Source: Gaiellasilicea sp963802765 (GTDB taxonomy: Bacteria; Actinomycetota; Thermoleophilia; Gaiellales; Gaiellaceae). From it: 64,000 nucleotides of DNA. This document shows positions 1-8,687 of this stretch, piece by piece. The translations under genes and the position numbers were made by a program. Numbering within the stretch: the stretch's first letter is position 1; each line of letters begins with the position of its first letter. The DNA is taken from assembly GCA_963802765.1 (NCBI GenBank), contig CAWDJZ010000014.1, positions 1 through 64,000 of the forward strand. Reading direction: 5' to 3'. The notes beneath the pieces are model-generated. The model saw only the letters and a program-made list of their open reading frames with translations, was not told where the DNA came from and did not search any database.

Positions 1-1
1 T

Positions 2-1757
2 CTACGGGCCTCGCACGGCCACCCAGAGCCGGCCGTCGGCCGCAGCGACCTCTTCGGGCGGGTGCCCGAGCGGGACGACGAGGTCGGTCTCGCCGCTGCG
101 GGCATCGACACGCCGTAACGTCCCGTCGATTGGGCTGGTGACCCAGAGGACGTCGTCGACGAAGACGAGGCCCTCGGGCAGCCCGCCGACAGGCAGGGTG
201 CGCTGAAGGAGCCCCGAGGTGGGGTCGAGCTGCCAGACCGAGTCGGTGTAACGGATCACGCCCAGGCCGCCGACGGCCTCGTCGCGTAGCGGTCGAGCCA
301 GGTCGACTCCGGCCTTCGGGATCGCCCCTTCCGGTCGGGCTGCGTCGTTGAAGCCGACCCAGACAAGGCGCCCGTTCGTCGCGATCTCCCTGTGCCACCT
401 GCCGCCGGCCCGGATCGTCCTGCGCACGGCGCCGGTGATCGGGTCGAGCTCGGTCATTTCGTCGCCGTGCGAGAGCCAGACGCTGTCGCGGTCGAGCGCT
501 ACTCCGGCCTGGCCACGCTCGAATCCCGCGGGGAGGGGACCGAGCCTCTCCACGAAGGTCAGCTTCAGGCGGGCAACCCGTCGCGGTCGACCCGCCAGAG
601 CACGTGGTCGTAGCCCCCGAGACCCACACGTGGTCGGCGTCCGCAGCGAGGTCGGTCGGCTCGAAGCCGAGCCCGACGACCTTCGTCACCTGAAGCGTCA
701 CCGGGTCGATGCGTGACAGCGTGCGGTCGCCGACGTTCGCCACCCACACCGCGCCGGCCCCGGCAACCATGCTCTCGGGCCCCGCGGCCTACCGGAATCG
801 CCGCGACCACGGCGCCCTGCTCCGGATCGACCACCGCGATCGAGTTCGCGGGGACGACGAGCGCCGCCGGAGACTCGTCGCGCGCGAGGGCGAGCACTCC
901 AACCGCCACCGCGGCGGCCACGAACAAGCCGGCTCCGAGGGCGAGCGACCGCGGCAGTCGGCGGGTGCGCGCAGGGGCCGATGTGCCGGTGGGCGCCGCG
1001 ACCGGGAGGGGAGCGAGAGGCGGGGCCTGGAGAACCGGATCGTGGGCGAGGATGCGCTGTTCGAGGGCCCGTAGCTCCTCGTCGGGCTCGAGCCCGAGCT
1101 CCCGGGTGAGCGTCCGGCGCGCGTCGCGGTAGCTCTCGAGCGCATCGGCCTGCCTACCCGAACGGTAGAGCGCGAGCATGAGCTGCGCCCGGAGCTGCTC
1201 GTCGAGCGGGTGTGCCGCGACGAGCCGCTCGAGCTCGACCAGGATCTCCGCGTGCCGGCCGAGCTCGAGGTCGGCCTCGAGCCGGCGCTTGAGGAGCTGG
1301 AGGCGGAGCTCTTCGAGCCGCCCGATCTCGCCGTGCGCGGACGGGACGTCCGCGAGCTCCGCGAGCGGGGAACCGCGCCATTCGGCGAGCGCCGCGGCCA
1401 GGAGCTCCCTGCGTTCGGGAGCCGGCCGGCCCGCGGCCGCCGAGAGCGCCTGCGCCGCCCGGTCTGCGTCCAGCACTCCCTCCGCGACGCGGACTGTGTA
1501 TCCGGGCGGCGTGGTCATGATCACGTCGTCGCCGAGCGCCTTGCGCAGATGCGAGACGTACACCTGCACGTTCTTCGCCGCGGTCGGCGGCGGGCGCTCG
1601 CCCCAGAGGTCGTCGACGAGCCGGTCGACAGACACCGCCTCGTTCGGCTGGAGCAGGAGGAGTGCGAGCAGAGCACGCTGCTTCCCGCCGCCGAGTGGGA
1701 GTGGGTGGCCCTCGCTGACGACCTCGAGCGCACCAAGGATGCGGAACTTACGCAGTC
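2..1757 (-). CDS. SARP/BTAD-type regulator with C-terminal beta-propeller, partial and frameshifted
   Basis: The N-terminal part (minus strand, about 1757 down to 1060) has an OmpR-like winged helix (FRILGALEVV, then a VDRLVDDLWGE stretch) followed by a bacterial transcriptional activator domain ending near RTLTRELGLEPDEELRALE. A single transmembrane helix follows (LALGAGLFVAAAVAVGVLAL, about 950-890), then repeated WV-type blades of a YncE/Vgb-like beta-propeller. The blade part is split over frames near 783, 620 and 560 and runs to the window edge, so the C-terminus is missing. Such proteins are membrane-tethered SARP-like regulators thought to couple an external sensor to transcription. 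No ATG, GTG or TTG precedes RKFRIL. The codon there is CTG, and ACTGCG could be ATGCG with one inserted C. The propeller's ligand is unknown. Confidence 0.75.
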
Positions 1758-1884
1758 GCCGTCGTCCGGCTTCGACTGGGGCGACGCCGGGATCGGCGCG
1801 CTCGGCGCGTTCGGGCTCGCGCTGCTCCTCTTCGGGACGATGCAGGTCGTCGCGCGCCAGCGGCGCGATCACGCCGCCGCCTGA
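1757..1884 (+). pseudogene. C-terminal remnant of a membrane protein
   Basis: This plus-strand frame encodes a tail containing FDWGDAGIGALGAFGLALLL, a single hydrophobic segment, and a basic end (ARQRRDHAAA) before TGA. It resembles the C-terminal membrane tail of hypothetical actinobacterial proteins. No start codon or N-terminal part exists, because the upstream bases are the antisense of the neighbouring regulator gene. A strong hairpin follows at once, as expected for a genuine gene end. I infer the rest was lost by deletion or by an assembly join at about 1755. Confidence 0.5.
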
Positions 1885-1894
1885 GCCGCCCGAC

Positions 1895-1944
1895 CGAAGA
1901 CGGCGGGGCCGCCCGGGGTCGCTCGGGCAGCCCCGCCGTCTTCG
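1895..1944 (+). terminator. Strong hairpin terminator
   Basis: A perfect 15-bp stem pairs 1895-1909 with 1930-1944. The 20-nt loop itself holds a 5-bp stem (1911-1915 with 1924-1928). It lies 10 bases after the TGA of the remnant and before the peroxiredoxin gene. There is no long T tract. Confidence 0.7.
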
Positions 1945-2029
1945 CCGTTCTTGCCAACAAAGGTCTTCTTGCCCAGCCCACTGCCGGGGCCGTAGGCTGA
2001 CGTGATCGGTTCTGACGAGGGAGGAAGCA

Positions 2030-2692
2030 ATGGCTTTGCAGCTTGGCGATACGGCTCCGGATTTCGAGGCGGAGACGACGGAGGGCCGGATCAAGTTCCA
2101 TGACTGGGCGGGCGATTCGTGGGCGGTGTTGTTCTCGCATCCGAAGGACTTCACGCCGGTCTGCACCACGGAGCTCGGCTACATGGCGAAGATCAAGCCC
2201 GAGTTCGACCGCCGCAACGTGAAGATCATCGGGCTCTCGGTCGATTCGACCAGCGACCACGAGGGTTGGGCGCGCGACATCGAGGAGACGCAGGGTCAGG
2301 CGCCGAACTATCCGATCGTCGCCGATGACGATTTCGAGATCTCGAAGGTGTACGGAATGCTGCCGGGCGACACGAGCGGCGAGGCGAAGGCGCGCACCCC
2401 GGCCGACAACCAGACCGTCCGCAACGTCTTCGTCGTCGGCCCCGACAAGAAGATCAAGCTGATCCTCGTCTACCCGATGACCACCGGCCGCAACTTCGAC
2501 GAGGTGCTGCGCGTCATCGACAGCCTGCAACTGACTGCCAAGCACAAGGTCTCCACCCCGGTCAACTGGCAACAGGGCGAGGACGTGATCATCGCCGGCT
2601 CGGTCTCGAACGACGAGGCCAAGGAGCTGTTCCCGGAAGGCTGGAAGGAGCCGAAGCCCTACATCCGCATCGTCCCCCAGCCGACGGAGTAA
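2030..2692 (+). CDS. 1-Cys peroxiredoxin (Prx6 type)
   Basis: This 220-residue thiol peroxidase is expected to reduce H2O2, organic hydroperoxides or peroxynitrite in the cytoplasm. The peroxidatic cysteine is Cys45 in the PVCTTE motif, preceded by the SHPKDFTP loop. The Prx6 C-terminal extension (TPVNWQQGEDVIIAG, then a PYIRIVPQP end) is present and the length is normal for the subfamily. The start is ATG, well placed after GAGGGAGG. It is followed at 12 bases by an alpha/beta hydrolase gene on the same strand, so the two may be cotranscribed. The gene is intact. Confidence 0.93.
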   Translation: MALQLGDTAPDFEAETTEGRIKFHDWAGDSWAVLFSHPKDFTPVCTTELGYMAKIKPEFDRRNVKIIGLSVDSTSDHEGWARDIEETQGQAPNYPIVADDDFEISKVYGMLPGDTSGEAKARTPADNQTVRNVFVVGPDKKIKLILVYPMTTGRNFDEVLRVIDSLQLTAKHKVSTPVNWQQGEDVIIAGSVSNDEAKELFPEGWKEPKPYIRIVPQPTE

Positions 2693-2704
2693 CCGCAGGG
2701 GAGG

Positions 2705-3349
2705 ATGCAGCCGACGACGACGCTCGAGCTCGAGACGCCGCACGGCCCGGCGCGGGTGCACCTGCATCTGACCACGGCGCCGGGAGCCGCCCTCGTCCTC
2801 GGGCACGGAGCCGGGGGAGGGGTCGGCTCCCTCGACCTCTCGGCCGCGACGCGCGTCGCGCTCTCGTCGGGGATCAGCGTCGCCCTCGTCGAGCAGCCGT
2901 ACCGCGTCGCCGGACGGCGCTCGCCCGCACCGGCCCACCGGCTTGACGCGGCCTGGACCGCCGTGATCGACCATCTGGCGGCCGGCGAGCTCCGCGGGTT
3001 GCCGCTCGTCACCGGCGGCCGCTCCCTGGGCGCCCGCGTCGCCTGCCGCACCGCGGCAGCGACAGGGGCGGTCGGTGTGCTGTGCCTGGCCTTCCCGTTG
3101 CAACCGCCGCGCCGATCCGGTTCGGCTCCTGCCCAGAGCCGGCTGCACGAGCTCGATGCGGTCTCGGTGCCGATGCTGGTCGTGCAGGGGGCGCGGGACC
3201 CGTTCGGGATCCCGCCGGCCGCCGGGCAACGCATCGTCGTCGAGGTCCCGGGCGACCACAGCCTGCGGACCGACATCGAGGCCGTGGAAGCCGCAGTGCG
3301 GGCGTGGCTGCCCGGGGTCGTCCCTCGGACGGCGGCTCCAGTCGGGTAG
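2705..3349 (+). CDS. Alpha/beta hydrolase, KANL3/Tex30-like
   Basis: This 214-residue protein has the compact hydrolase fold of the KANL3/Tex30 family. The oxyanion strand is LVLGHGAGGG (about 30-39) and the nucleophile elbow is GGRSLG. A candidate Asp lies in VVQGARDPFG and a candidate His in PGDHSLR. Substrate is unknown for the family. It starts 12 bases after the peroxiredoxin with GGGGAGG upstream. It has no signal peptide or membrane segment. Confidence 0.8.
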   Translation: MQPTTTLELETPHGPARVHLHLTTAPGAALVLGHGAGGGVGSLDLSAATRVALSSGISVALVEQPYRVAGRRSPAPAHRLDAAWTAVIDHLAAGELRGLPLVTGGRSLGARVACRTAAATGAVGVLCLAFPLQPPRRSGSAPAQSRLHELDAVSVPMLVVQGARDPFGIPPAAGQRIVVEVPGDHSLRTDIEAVEAAVRAWLPGVVPRTAAPVG

Positions 3350-3368
3350 CCGTTCCGCCGCGTCTATG

Positions 3369-3382
3369 CGAACATACGTTCG
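3369..3382 (+). promoter_or_regulatory. LexA (SOS) box, perfect consensus
   Basis: CGAACATACGTTCG matches the actinobacterial/Bacillus-type SOS operator CGAACRNRYGTTYG at every position. Its last G is the first base of the dinB GTG start, so bound LexA would sit directly on the translation start. Confidence 0.85.
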
Positions 3383-4569
3383 TGTCGAAGGCGACGATTC
3401 TCCACGCCGACCTCGACGCGTTCTTCGCGTCGGTCGAGCAGCGCGACGATCCACGCCTTCGCCGCCGCCCGGTGATCGTGGGCGGCGGCGTCGTGCTCGC
3501 GGCGAGTTACGAGGCGAAGGCCTTCGGGATCCGCACCGCAATGGGCGGGCGGCAGGCGCGCCGCCTCTGCCCGCACGCGATCGTCGTCAAGCCCCGGTTC
3601 TCCGCCTACGTGGAGGCGAGCAAGGCGGTGTTCGAGGTGTTCGAGGACACGACGCCTCTCGTCGAAGGCCTGTCGATCGACGAGGCGTTCCTCGACGTGC
3701 GCGGGATGAGCCGGCTCTCCGGAACGCCGACCGAGATCGCGGTGCGGTTGCGCCGCGACGTCCTCGAGCGGGTCGGCCTTCCGATCACCGTCGGTGTCGC
3801 GGGGACGAAGTTCCTCGCCAAGGTCGCGAGCGCGGTCGCCAAGCCAGACGGCCTGCTCGTCGTGCCACCCGGCGGCGAGCTGGCGTTTCTCCATCCGCTC
3901 GCGGTCGAACGGTTGTGGGGTGTGGGGCCGGTGACGGCGGCGAAGCTCCGCGACCGCGGGTACCGAACCGTCGCCGATGTCGCCCAGCTCGGCGAAGGGG
4001 CGCTTGTGGCGATGCTCGGGCGGGCGTCGGGACGCCATCTTCACGCCCTCGCTCACAACCTCGACCCCAGGCCGGTGCACGTGGGACGTCGTCGCGGCTC
4101 GATCGGGTCGCAACGCGCGCTCGGTTGGAGACGGACGCCGCCGGGTGAGGTCGACACGGTCCTCGTCGGGCTGGTCGACCGCGTCACGCGCCGTATGCGG
4201 GCGGCCGGCCGGGTCGGCCGGACCGTCGTGCTCCGGCTGCGCTTCGACGATCTGTCGCGGGCGACCCGCTCGCACACGCTGCCGCGGGCGACCGCTCAGA
4301 CTCAGGCGATCCGAGAGACTGCGAGGGGGCTCCTGGCGACCGCGTTGCCGCTGATCCAGCGCCGCGGCGTGACCCTCGTCGGCGTCGCCGTCGCCAACCT
4401 CGAGAACGACCGCGCGGTCCAGCTCATCCTGCCCTTCGACGGGCGCGACGACGACGCGCTGGACGTGGCGGTCGACGAGGTGCGCGATCGGTTCGGGACG
4501 GCCGCCCTCACGAGGGCTATACTCGTCGGCCGCGACCAGGGCGTTTCGATGCCGATGCTTCCGGACTAG
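3382..4569 (+). CDS. dinB: DNA polymerase IV (Y-family translesion polymerase)
   Basis: This 395-residue error-prone polymerase is expected to extend past lesions and mismatches. Catalytic acidic motifs are DLDAFFASVEQ near the N-terminus and SIDEAFLD at about 97-104. A helix-hairpin-helix (LWGVGPVTAAKL) follows, then a little-finger domain. QLILPF near the C-terminus resembles a beta-clamp binding motif. GTG 3382 is chosen because it places the conserved ATILHADLDAFF a few residues from the start. Upstream codons in frame are not family-like. The perfect LexA box overlapping the start implies DNA-damage induction. The stop overlaps the end of the convergent sigma-factor gene. Confidence 0.93.
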   Translation: MSKATILHADLDAFFASVEQRDDPRLRRRPVIVGGGVVLAASYEAKAFGIRTAMGGRQARRLCPHAIVVKPRFSAYVEASKAVFEVFEDTTPLVEGLSIDEAFLDVRGMSRLSGTPTEIAVRLRRDVLERVGLPITVGVAGTKFLAKVASAVAKPDGLLVVPPGGELAFLHPLAVERLWGVGPVTAAKLRDRGYRTVADVAQLGEGALVAMLGRASGRHLHALAHNLDPRPVHVGRRRGSIGSQRALGWRRTPPGEVDTVLVGLVDRVTRRMRAAGRVGRTVVLRLRFDDLSRATRSHTLPRATAQTQAIRETARGLLATALPLIQRRGVTLVGVAVANLENDRAVQLILPFDGRDDDALDVAVDEVRDRFGTAALTRAILVGRDQGVSMPMLPD

Positions 4570-5161
4570 CTCGCCAGCCGGCGAGCCCGCGCCCGGCACT
4601 CGGCAGCTCGTCGCACGAGGACGGTGCGCTCACGCGTGTTGCGCGTCAGCGAGGCGGCCTGGCGCGGACGATGCGCTGCGCGACTGTCGGCTCCGAGACG
4701 AGGAACGCGCGCGCAATCTCCGCGGTGGTGAGGCCGCGGAGCAGACGCAGCGTCAGCGCGACCCGCGCCTCGGTCGACAGGACCGGGTGGCAGGTCGTGA
4801 AGACGAGCCGCAGAAGGTCGTCGTCGAACGGGTCGTCGATCGCCGCGGCGAGGTCCGTCTGCTCCGCGCCGCCTCCATGCACCTCGAGCTGATGTTCGAG
4901 CTCGCGCGTCTTTCGCTCGTGCACCTCGGCGCGGCGGATGCCGTCGATCGCCCTGTGCTTGGCCGTGCCCATGAGCCAGGCGCCCGGGTTGTCCGGGACG
5001 CCTGACTCGGGCCACTGCTCGAGCGCCGCGACGAGCGCCTCCTGGGCCATGTCCTCGGCCAGGCCAACGTCGCGCACGATCCGGGCGAGGCCGGCGATCA
5101 ACCGCGCCGATTCGATCCGCCAGACGGCGTCGATCGTGCGGTTGATCTCCGGAGAGGACAC
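4566..5161 (-). pseudogene. ECF sigma factor (ECF42/SigJ-like) with large internal deletion
   Basis: The N-terminal part is a clean ECF core: region 2 (DVGLAEDMAQEALVAALEQW, then GAWLMGTAKHRAIDGIRR) and region 4 (LTTAEIARAFLVSEPTVAQRIVRA). ECF42 members then carry a long TPR-like C-terminal domain of over 200 residues, which is absent. In the +1 frame right after RIVRA the sequence instead gives AASLTRNTRERTVLVRRAAE, which looks like the extreme C-terminus of the same family, ending at 4566. So roughly the middle 200 or more residues appear excised. Read in frame it stops at 4646. The YciI partner lies just upstream on the same strand. Compare the full-length sigma factor at 60429-61605. Confidence 0.75.
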
Positions 5162-5186
5162 CGCTGTGATCGTCGCAGCTGTCGGG

Positions 5187-5612
5187 TCAGGCGTTCGACT
5201 CGACCTGCGCGCGAAGGCGCGCTTCCTTGTCGCGCAGCTCTGGGGTGAGCTCGTCGCCGAAGTCGTCAGCCTCGAAGACCGGCCTGATCTCGACCTCGCC
5301 GTCCGTCCCGTCGGTGTTGGGGATGCGCTTCACCCACTCGATCGCCTCGTCCATCGACTTCACCTGCCACACCCAGTAGCCGGCCAACAGCTCCTTCGTC
5401 TCGGCGAAGGGGCCGTCGATCACGGTGCGCTCGTCACCCGAGAAGCGGACGCGGACGCCCTTCGAGCTGGGGTGCAGACCGTCGCCCGCGAGCATGACAC
5501 CCGCCTTCACGAGCTCCTCGTTGAACGCGAGCATGTCGGTGAGAAGCTGCTGGCTCGGCATCTCGCCGGCTTCGCTCTGGGGATTGGCCTTGATCAGGAC
5601 CATCACTCGCAT
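5187..5612 (-). CDS. YciI/DGPF-domain protein, ECF42 partner
   Basis: This ~141-residue protein of the YCII-related (DGPF) family contains the signature DGPFAETKELLAGYWVWQV. Its ferredoxin-like fold is of uncertain biochemical role. DGPF genes are the conserved genomic partners of ECF42 sigma factors, and this one sits 25 bases upstream of such a gene. ATG 5612 is chosen because AAAGGAGG precedes it and the family N-terminus (RVMVLIKANP) starts there. A second pair with the same layout occurs at 60429-61952. Confidence 0.85.
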   Translation of the reverse strand: MRVMVLIKANPQSEAGEMPSQQLLTDMLAFNEELVKAGVMLAGDGLHPSSKGVRVRFSGDERTVIDGPFAETKELLAGYWVWQVKSMDEAIEWVKRIPNTDGTDGEVEIRPVFEADDFGDELTPELRDKEARLRAQVESNA

Positions 5613-5754
5613 CGGTTCCTGCCTCCTTTGTTCGCGGTCGTACCCGAGCGCTTCCCGATCCGCTCGGCTCTCTACCCAAGCGTCGAGTGAACGAGGCGAA
5701 GATCGACACGGATCCGCTAAGACCACGTCAAGACTCGTAGCCCCCTGCTACTCG

Positions 5755-5778
5755 AAAAAGCCCGCTTTGCGGGCCTTT
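5755..5778 (-). terminator. Rho-independent terminator (minus strand)
   Basis: A 6-bp GC stem pairs 5760-5765 with 5769-5774 around a 3-nt loop. It is flanked by an A run on the left and T residues on the right. Read on the minus strand it ends in TTTTT and lies just after the aldo/keto reductase stop at 5785. Confidence 0.75.
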
Positions 5779-5784
5779 GCTGTT

Positions 5785-6772
5785 TCAGCGGTCGATCAAC
5801 CGCTGCTGAGCCTCCGCGTAGCGGGCGCCCTGAACGGTGATCACCGCTGCAGCAGTTTCGATCTCCTGCCGGTCGTCCTGGGTGAGGTCGACGTCGGCTG
5901 CGGCGAGGTTCTCGTCGAGGCGGTGCAGCTTCGTGGTGCCCGGAATCGGGACGATCCACGGCTTCTGCGCGAGGATCCAGGCAAGCGCGATCTGCGCCGG
6001 CGTCGCACCTTTCTGCTCCGCGACGCGCTCGAGGAGCTCGACGAAGGCGCGGTTCGCCGTGCGCGCCTCCGCATCGAACCGGGGAACCGTGTTGCGGAAG
6101 TCGGAGCTCTCGAAGGTCGTAGCATCGTCGATCGTTCCGGTCAGGAAGCCCTTCCCTAGCGGGCTGAAGGGCACGAAGCCGATCCCGAGCTCCTCGAGCG
6201 TCGGCAGGATCGCGTCCTCGGGCTCGCGCCACCACAGCGAGTACTCGCTCTGAAGGGCCGTGACCGGCTGGACGGCATGGGCACGGCGGATCGTCTGCAC
6301 GCCCGCCTCCGAAAGCCCGAAGTGCCTGACCTTTCCTGCCTCGATCAGCTCCCGCACGGTGCCGGCGACGTCCTCGATCGGGACCTCCGGGTCGACCCGG
6401 TGCTGGTAGAGCAGGTCGATCGTGTCCGTCCTGAGTCGCCGAAGCGACGCGTCGACGCTTCGCCTGATCGTTTCCGGTCGGCTGTCGGCGCCGTGGCTCG
6501 CTCCGTCTTCCAGGTCGAAGCCGAACTTCGTCGCGATCACGACTTGGTCGCGGACCGGCTCGAGCGCCTCGCCCACGAGCTCCTCGTTCGTGAACGGCCC
6601 GTACACCTGCGCGGTGTCGAAGAAGGTCACCCCGCGTTCGACCGCGGCGCGGATCAGGCCGATCATGTCTGTCCCGGTCAGGGAGCGGCGGGTAGCTCTG
6701 GCTCATCCCCATGCAGCCGAGTCCGACGGCCGAGACCGCCAGTTGACTTCCTCCTAGTGTGCGCGTCTGCAT
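5785..6772 (-). CDS. Aldo/keto reductase, one frameshift
   Basis: This NAD(P)H-dependent carbonyl reductase or aldehyde dehydrogenase of the AKR superfamily is about 329 residues when joined. The N-terminal strand MQTRTLGGSQLAVSAVGLGC starts at 6772. The frame breaks near 6685 (after SYPPLPDR) and resumes at MIGLIRAAVERGVTFFDTA. The tetrad is visible: Asp and Tyr in FFDTAQVYG, Lys in ATKFGF, His in LLYQHRVDP. The C-terminal cofactor motif is WIVPIPGTTKLHRLDENL. A single-base error or mutation would explain the break. It lies downstream of an SDR gene on the same strand, 12 bases apart, suggesting a two-gene oxidoreductase operon. Confidence 0.85.
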
Positions 6773-6784
6773 CGTCCCTCCGTT

Positions 6785-7645
6785 CTACTTGGCGGCGGCG
6801 AGCTGGGGTTCGCCGACCGCGAGGGAAGACGACAGGTCGCGGTAGGCGTCGACCTGCGCGAGCAGTTCGTTGGCCTTCTGCTCGACGGCTGCGACTGCGT
6901 CGGCGCCTGCAACCCAGCGCAGCGGCGGCTCCTCCTGGTCGACGACGGCGATCAGAGCCTTCGCGAGCTTCGCGGGGTCGTTGGTTTGCTTCCCGCTCAT
7001 CGCTTCCCAGGCGGGCCGGGTCTGGGCGGTGCGTTCGGCGTAGTCGTCGATCGACAGGTCGGCGTAGGCGGTGGATTCGCTCGTGAGCAGCTCGGTGCGG
7101 AAGAACCCCGGCTCGACGATCGTGGTGTGGATGCCAAACGGCTCGATCTCGAACCGCAGCGACTCCATCCATCCCTCCAGCCCGAACTTCGAGGCCGCGT
7201 AAGCCGAGCAGAACTCCTGCCCCACGATGCCGGCTGTCGATGAGATCGAGACGACGTTCCCCGACAGCTGCTCGCGCATCACGGGCAGGACCGCGCGCGT
7301 GACGTTCATCGGGCCGATCAGGTTGGTGGCGATCTGCCGCTCGATCTGCTCGGGCGCCAGCTCCTCGAAGAAGCCGGCGTAGAAGTTGCCGGCGTTGTTG
7401 ACAAGCACGTCGATGCGGCCGAAGTGGTCGACCGCGGCGTGCACCGCTGCCTCTGCGGATGCCAGGTTCGTGATGTCGAGCTCGACGACGAGCAGGTCGC
7501 CGGCCTCGCCGACGGCATCGGTCACGGCTCCGGTGTCGCGGCCGGTGGCAACGACTGCGTGGCCGGCGGCGAGTGCGGCCTGCGCGATGTCGACGCCCAT
7601 CCCGCGGCCTGCACCGGTGATGAACCAAACGTTCTTATCACTCAT
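6785..7645 (-). CDS. Short-chain dehydrogenase/reductase
   Basis: This 286-residue classical SDR has the nucleotide-binding TGAGRGMG (about 10-17), the structural NNAG, a catalytic Ser in SISSTAG and YAASK carrying the Tyr/Lys pair. An acidic residue after strand 2 is not obvious (ATGRD), so NADP preference is possible. Substrate is unknown. The C-terminal extension (WVAGADAVAAVE) fits the oxidoreductase group often named after ketoacyl reductases. It is divergent from an XRE-family regulator, which probably controls it. Confidence 0.88.
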   Translation of the reverse strand: MSDKNVWFITGAGRGMGVDIAQAALAAGHAVVATGRDTGAVTDAVGEAGDLLVVELDITNLASAEAAVHAAVDHFGRIDVLVNNAGNFYAGFFEELAPEQIERQIATNLIGPMNVTRAVLPVMREQLSGNVVSISSTAGIVGQEFCSAYAASKFGLEGWMESLRFEIEPFGIHTTIVEPGFFRTELLTSESTAYADLSIDDYAERTAQTRPAWEAMSGKQTNDPAKLAKALIAVVDQEEPPLRWVAGADAVAAVEQKANELLAQVDAYRDLSSSLAVGEPQLAAAK

Positions 7646-7693
7646 TTACCCAGTCCCTTTCTTCAGCTTGCTCGGGTCGTGGCACCACTGAAG

Positions 7694-7738
7694 CAGGTGC
7701 CGGAAGCGACTGACCGACCCTGTTGATCCAGGTACCGG
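7694..7738. promoter_or_regulatory. Direct repeat in divergent promoter region
   Basis: Two near-identical decamers, CAGGTGCCGG (7694-7703) and CAGGTACCGG (7729-7738), lie 35 bases apart between the divergent SDR and XRE genes. They could be operator half-sites for the XRE regulator. This is inferred from repetition and position only. Confidence 0.35.
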
Positions 7739-7781
7739 CAGGGCCCCTCAGCGTGGGCGGAACGGGGCTACTCTCGACGTC

Positions 7782-8687
7782 GTGGACACCAGCAAGGAGA
7801 TCAGCGAGTTCCTGACCTCCAGGCGGGCGAGGATCACGCCTGAGCAGGCCGGTCTGCGCACGTACGGCAGCAGCCCGCGCCGCGTCCCCGGTCTCCGCCG
7901 AGAAGAAGTGGCGCTGCTCGCCGGCGTCAGCGTCGACTACTACACCCGCCTCGAACGAGGCAACGCTGCCGGAGTCTCCGACACCGTGCTCGAGGCGCTC
8001 GCGCGTGCGCTGCAGCTCGACGACGCCGAGCGCGCTCATCTGTTCGATCTCGCGCGCGCAGGGCACACGTCGACGACGCGGAGGCGCCGGCGCCCGCGGC
8101 AGCTGATCCGCCCGTCCGTGCAGCACATGCTCGACGCGATGTCCGGAGTGCCGGCGTTCGTGCGCAACGGCCGGCTCGACATCCTCGGCGCAAACCGCCT
8201 CGGCCGCGCTCTGTACTCAGAGCAGTACGAAGGCGCGGCGCAGCCGCCGAACACCGCTCGGTTCTTCTTCCTCGATCCTCGCGCCACCACCTTCTACGTC
8301 GACTGGGACCGCGTCGCGAACGATGTGGTTGCCGTGCTGCGTGCTGAAGCCGGCCGTGACCCGTACGATCGCGAGCTCTCGGACCTCGTCGGTGAGCTGT
8401 CGACGCGCAGCGAGCTGTTCCGGACGCTCTGGGCTGCCCACAACGTCCGGAGGCACGACACCGGGCTGAAGCGCTTCCATCACGCTGTCGTCGGCGAGCT
8501 GACCCTCACGTTCGAGGCGATGGAGCTGGTGGCCGATCCCGGCCTGACGATGTTCGTCTACACCGCCGAGCCGGGCTCGAAGTCGGAGGAGGCGCTGAAC
8601 CTGCTCGCCAGCTGGACCGCGACACCAGACCGGGAGGAGATCCATGCAGATCACGAGGAACGGCCTCGACACCGCAGCGGGGCCTGA
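7782..8687 (+). CDS. XRE-family regulator with MmyB-like ligand domain
   Basis: This 301-residue protein has an N-terminal helix-turn-helix (about 30-75, VPGLRREEVALLAGVSVDYY then TRLERG) and the C-terminal MmyB-like domain of the XRE group, a PAS-like fold that in homologues binds fatty acids. GTG 7782 is close to the conserved SRRARITPEQAGL segment. It is divergent from an SDR/AKR pair, the typical arrangement in which this family represses neighbouring oxidoreductases. Its 3' end overlaps the cupin gene by 44 bases, so the two are translationally coupled. Confidence 0.88.
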   Translation: MDTSKEISEFLTSRRARITPEQAGLRTYGSSPRRVPGLRREEVALLAGVSVDYYTRLERGNAAGVSDTVLEALARALQLDDAERAHLFDLARAGHTSTTRRRRRPRQLIRPSVQHMLDAMSGVPAFVRNGRLDILGANRLGRALYSEQYEGAAQPPNTARFFFLDPRATTFYVDWDRVANDVVAVLRAEAGRDPYDRELSDLVGELSTRSELFRTLWAAHNVRRHDTGLKRFHHAVVGELTLTFEAMELVADPGLTMFVYTAEPGSKSEEALNLLASWTATPDREEIHADHEERPRHRSGA

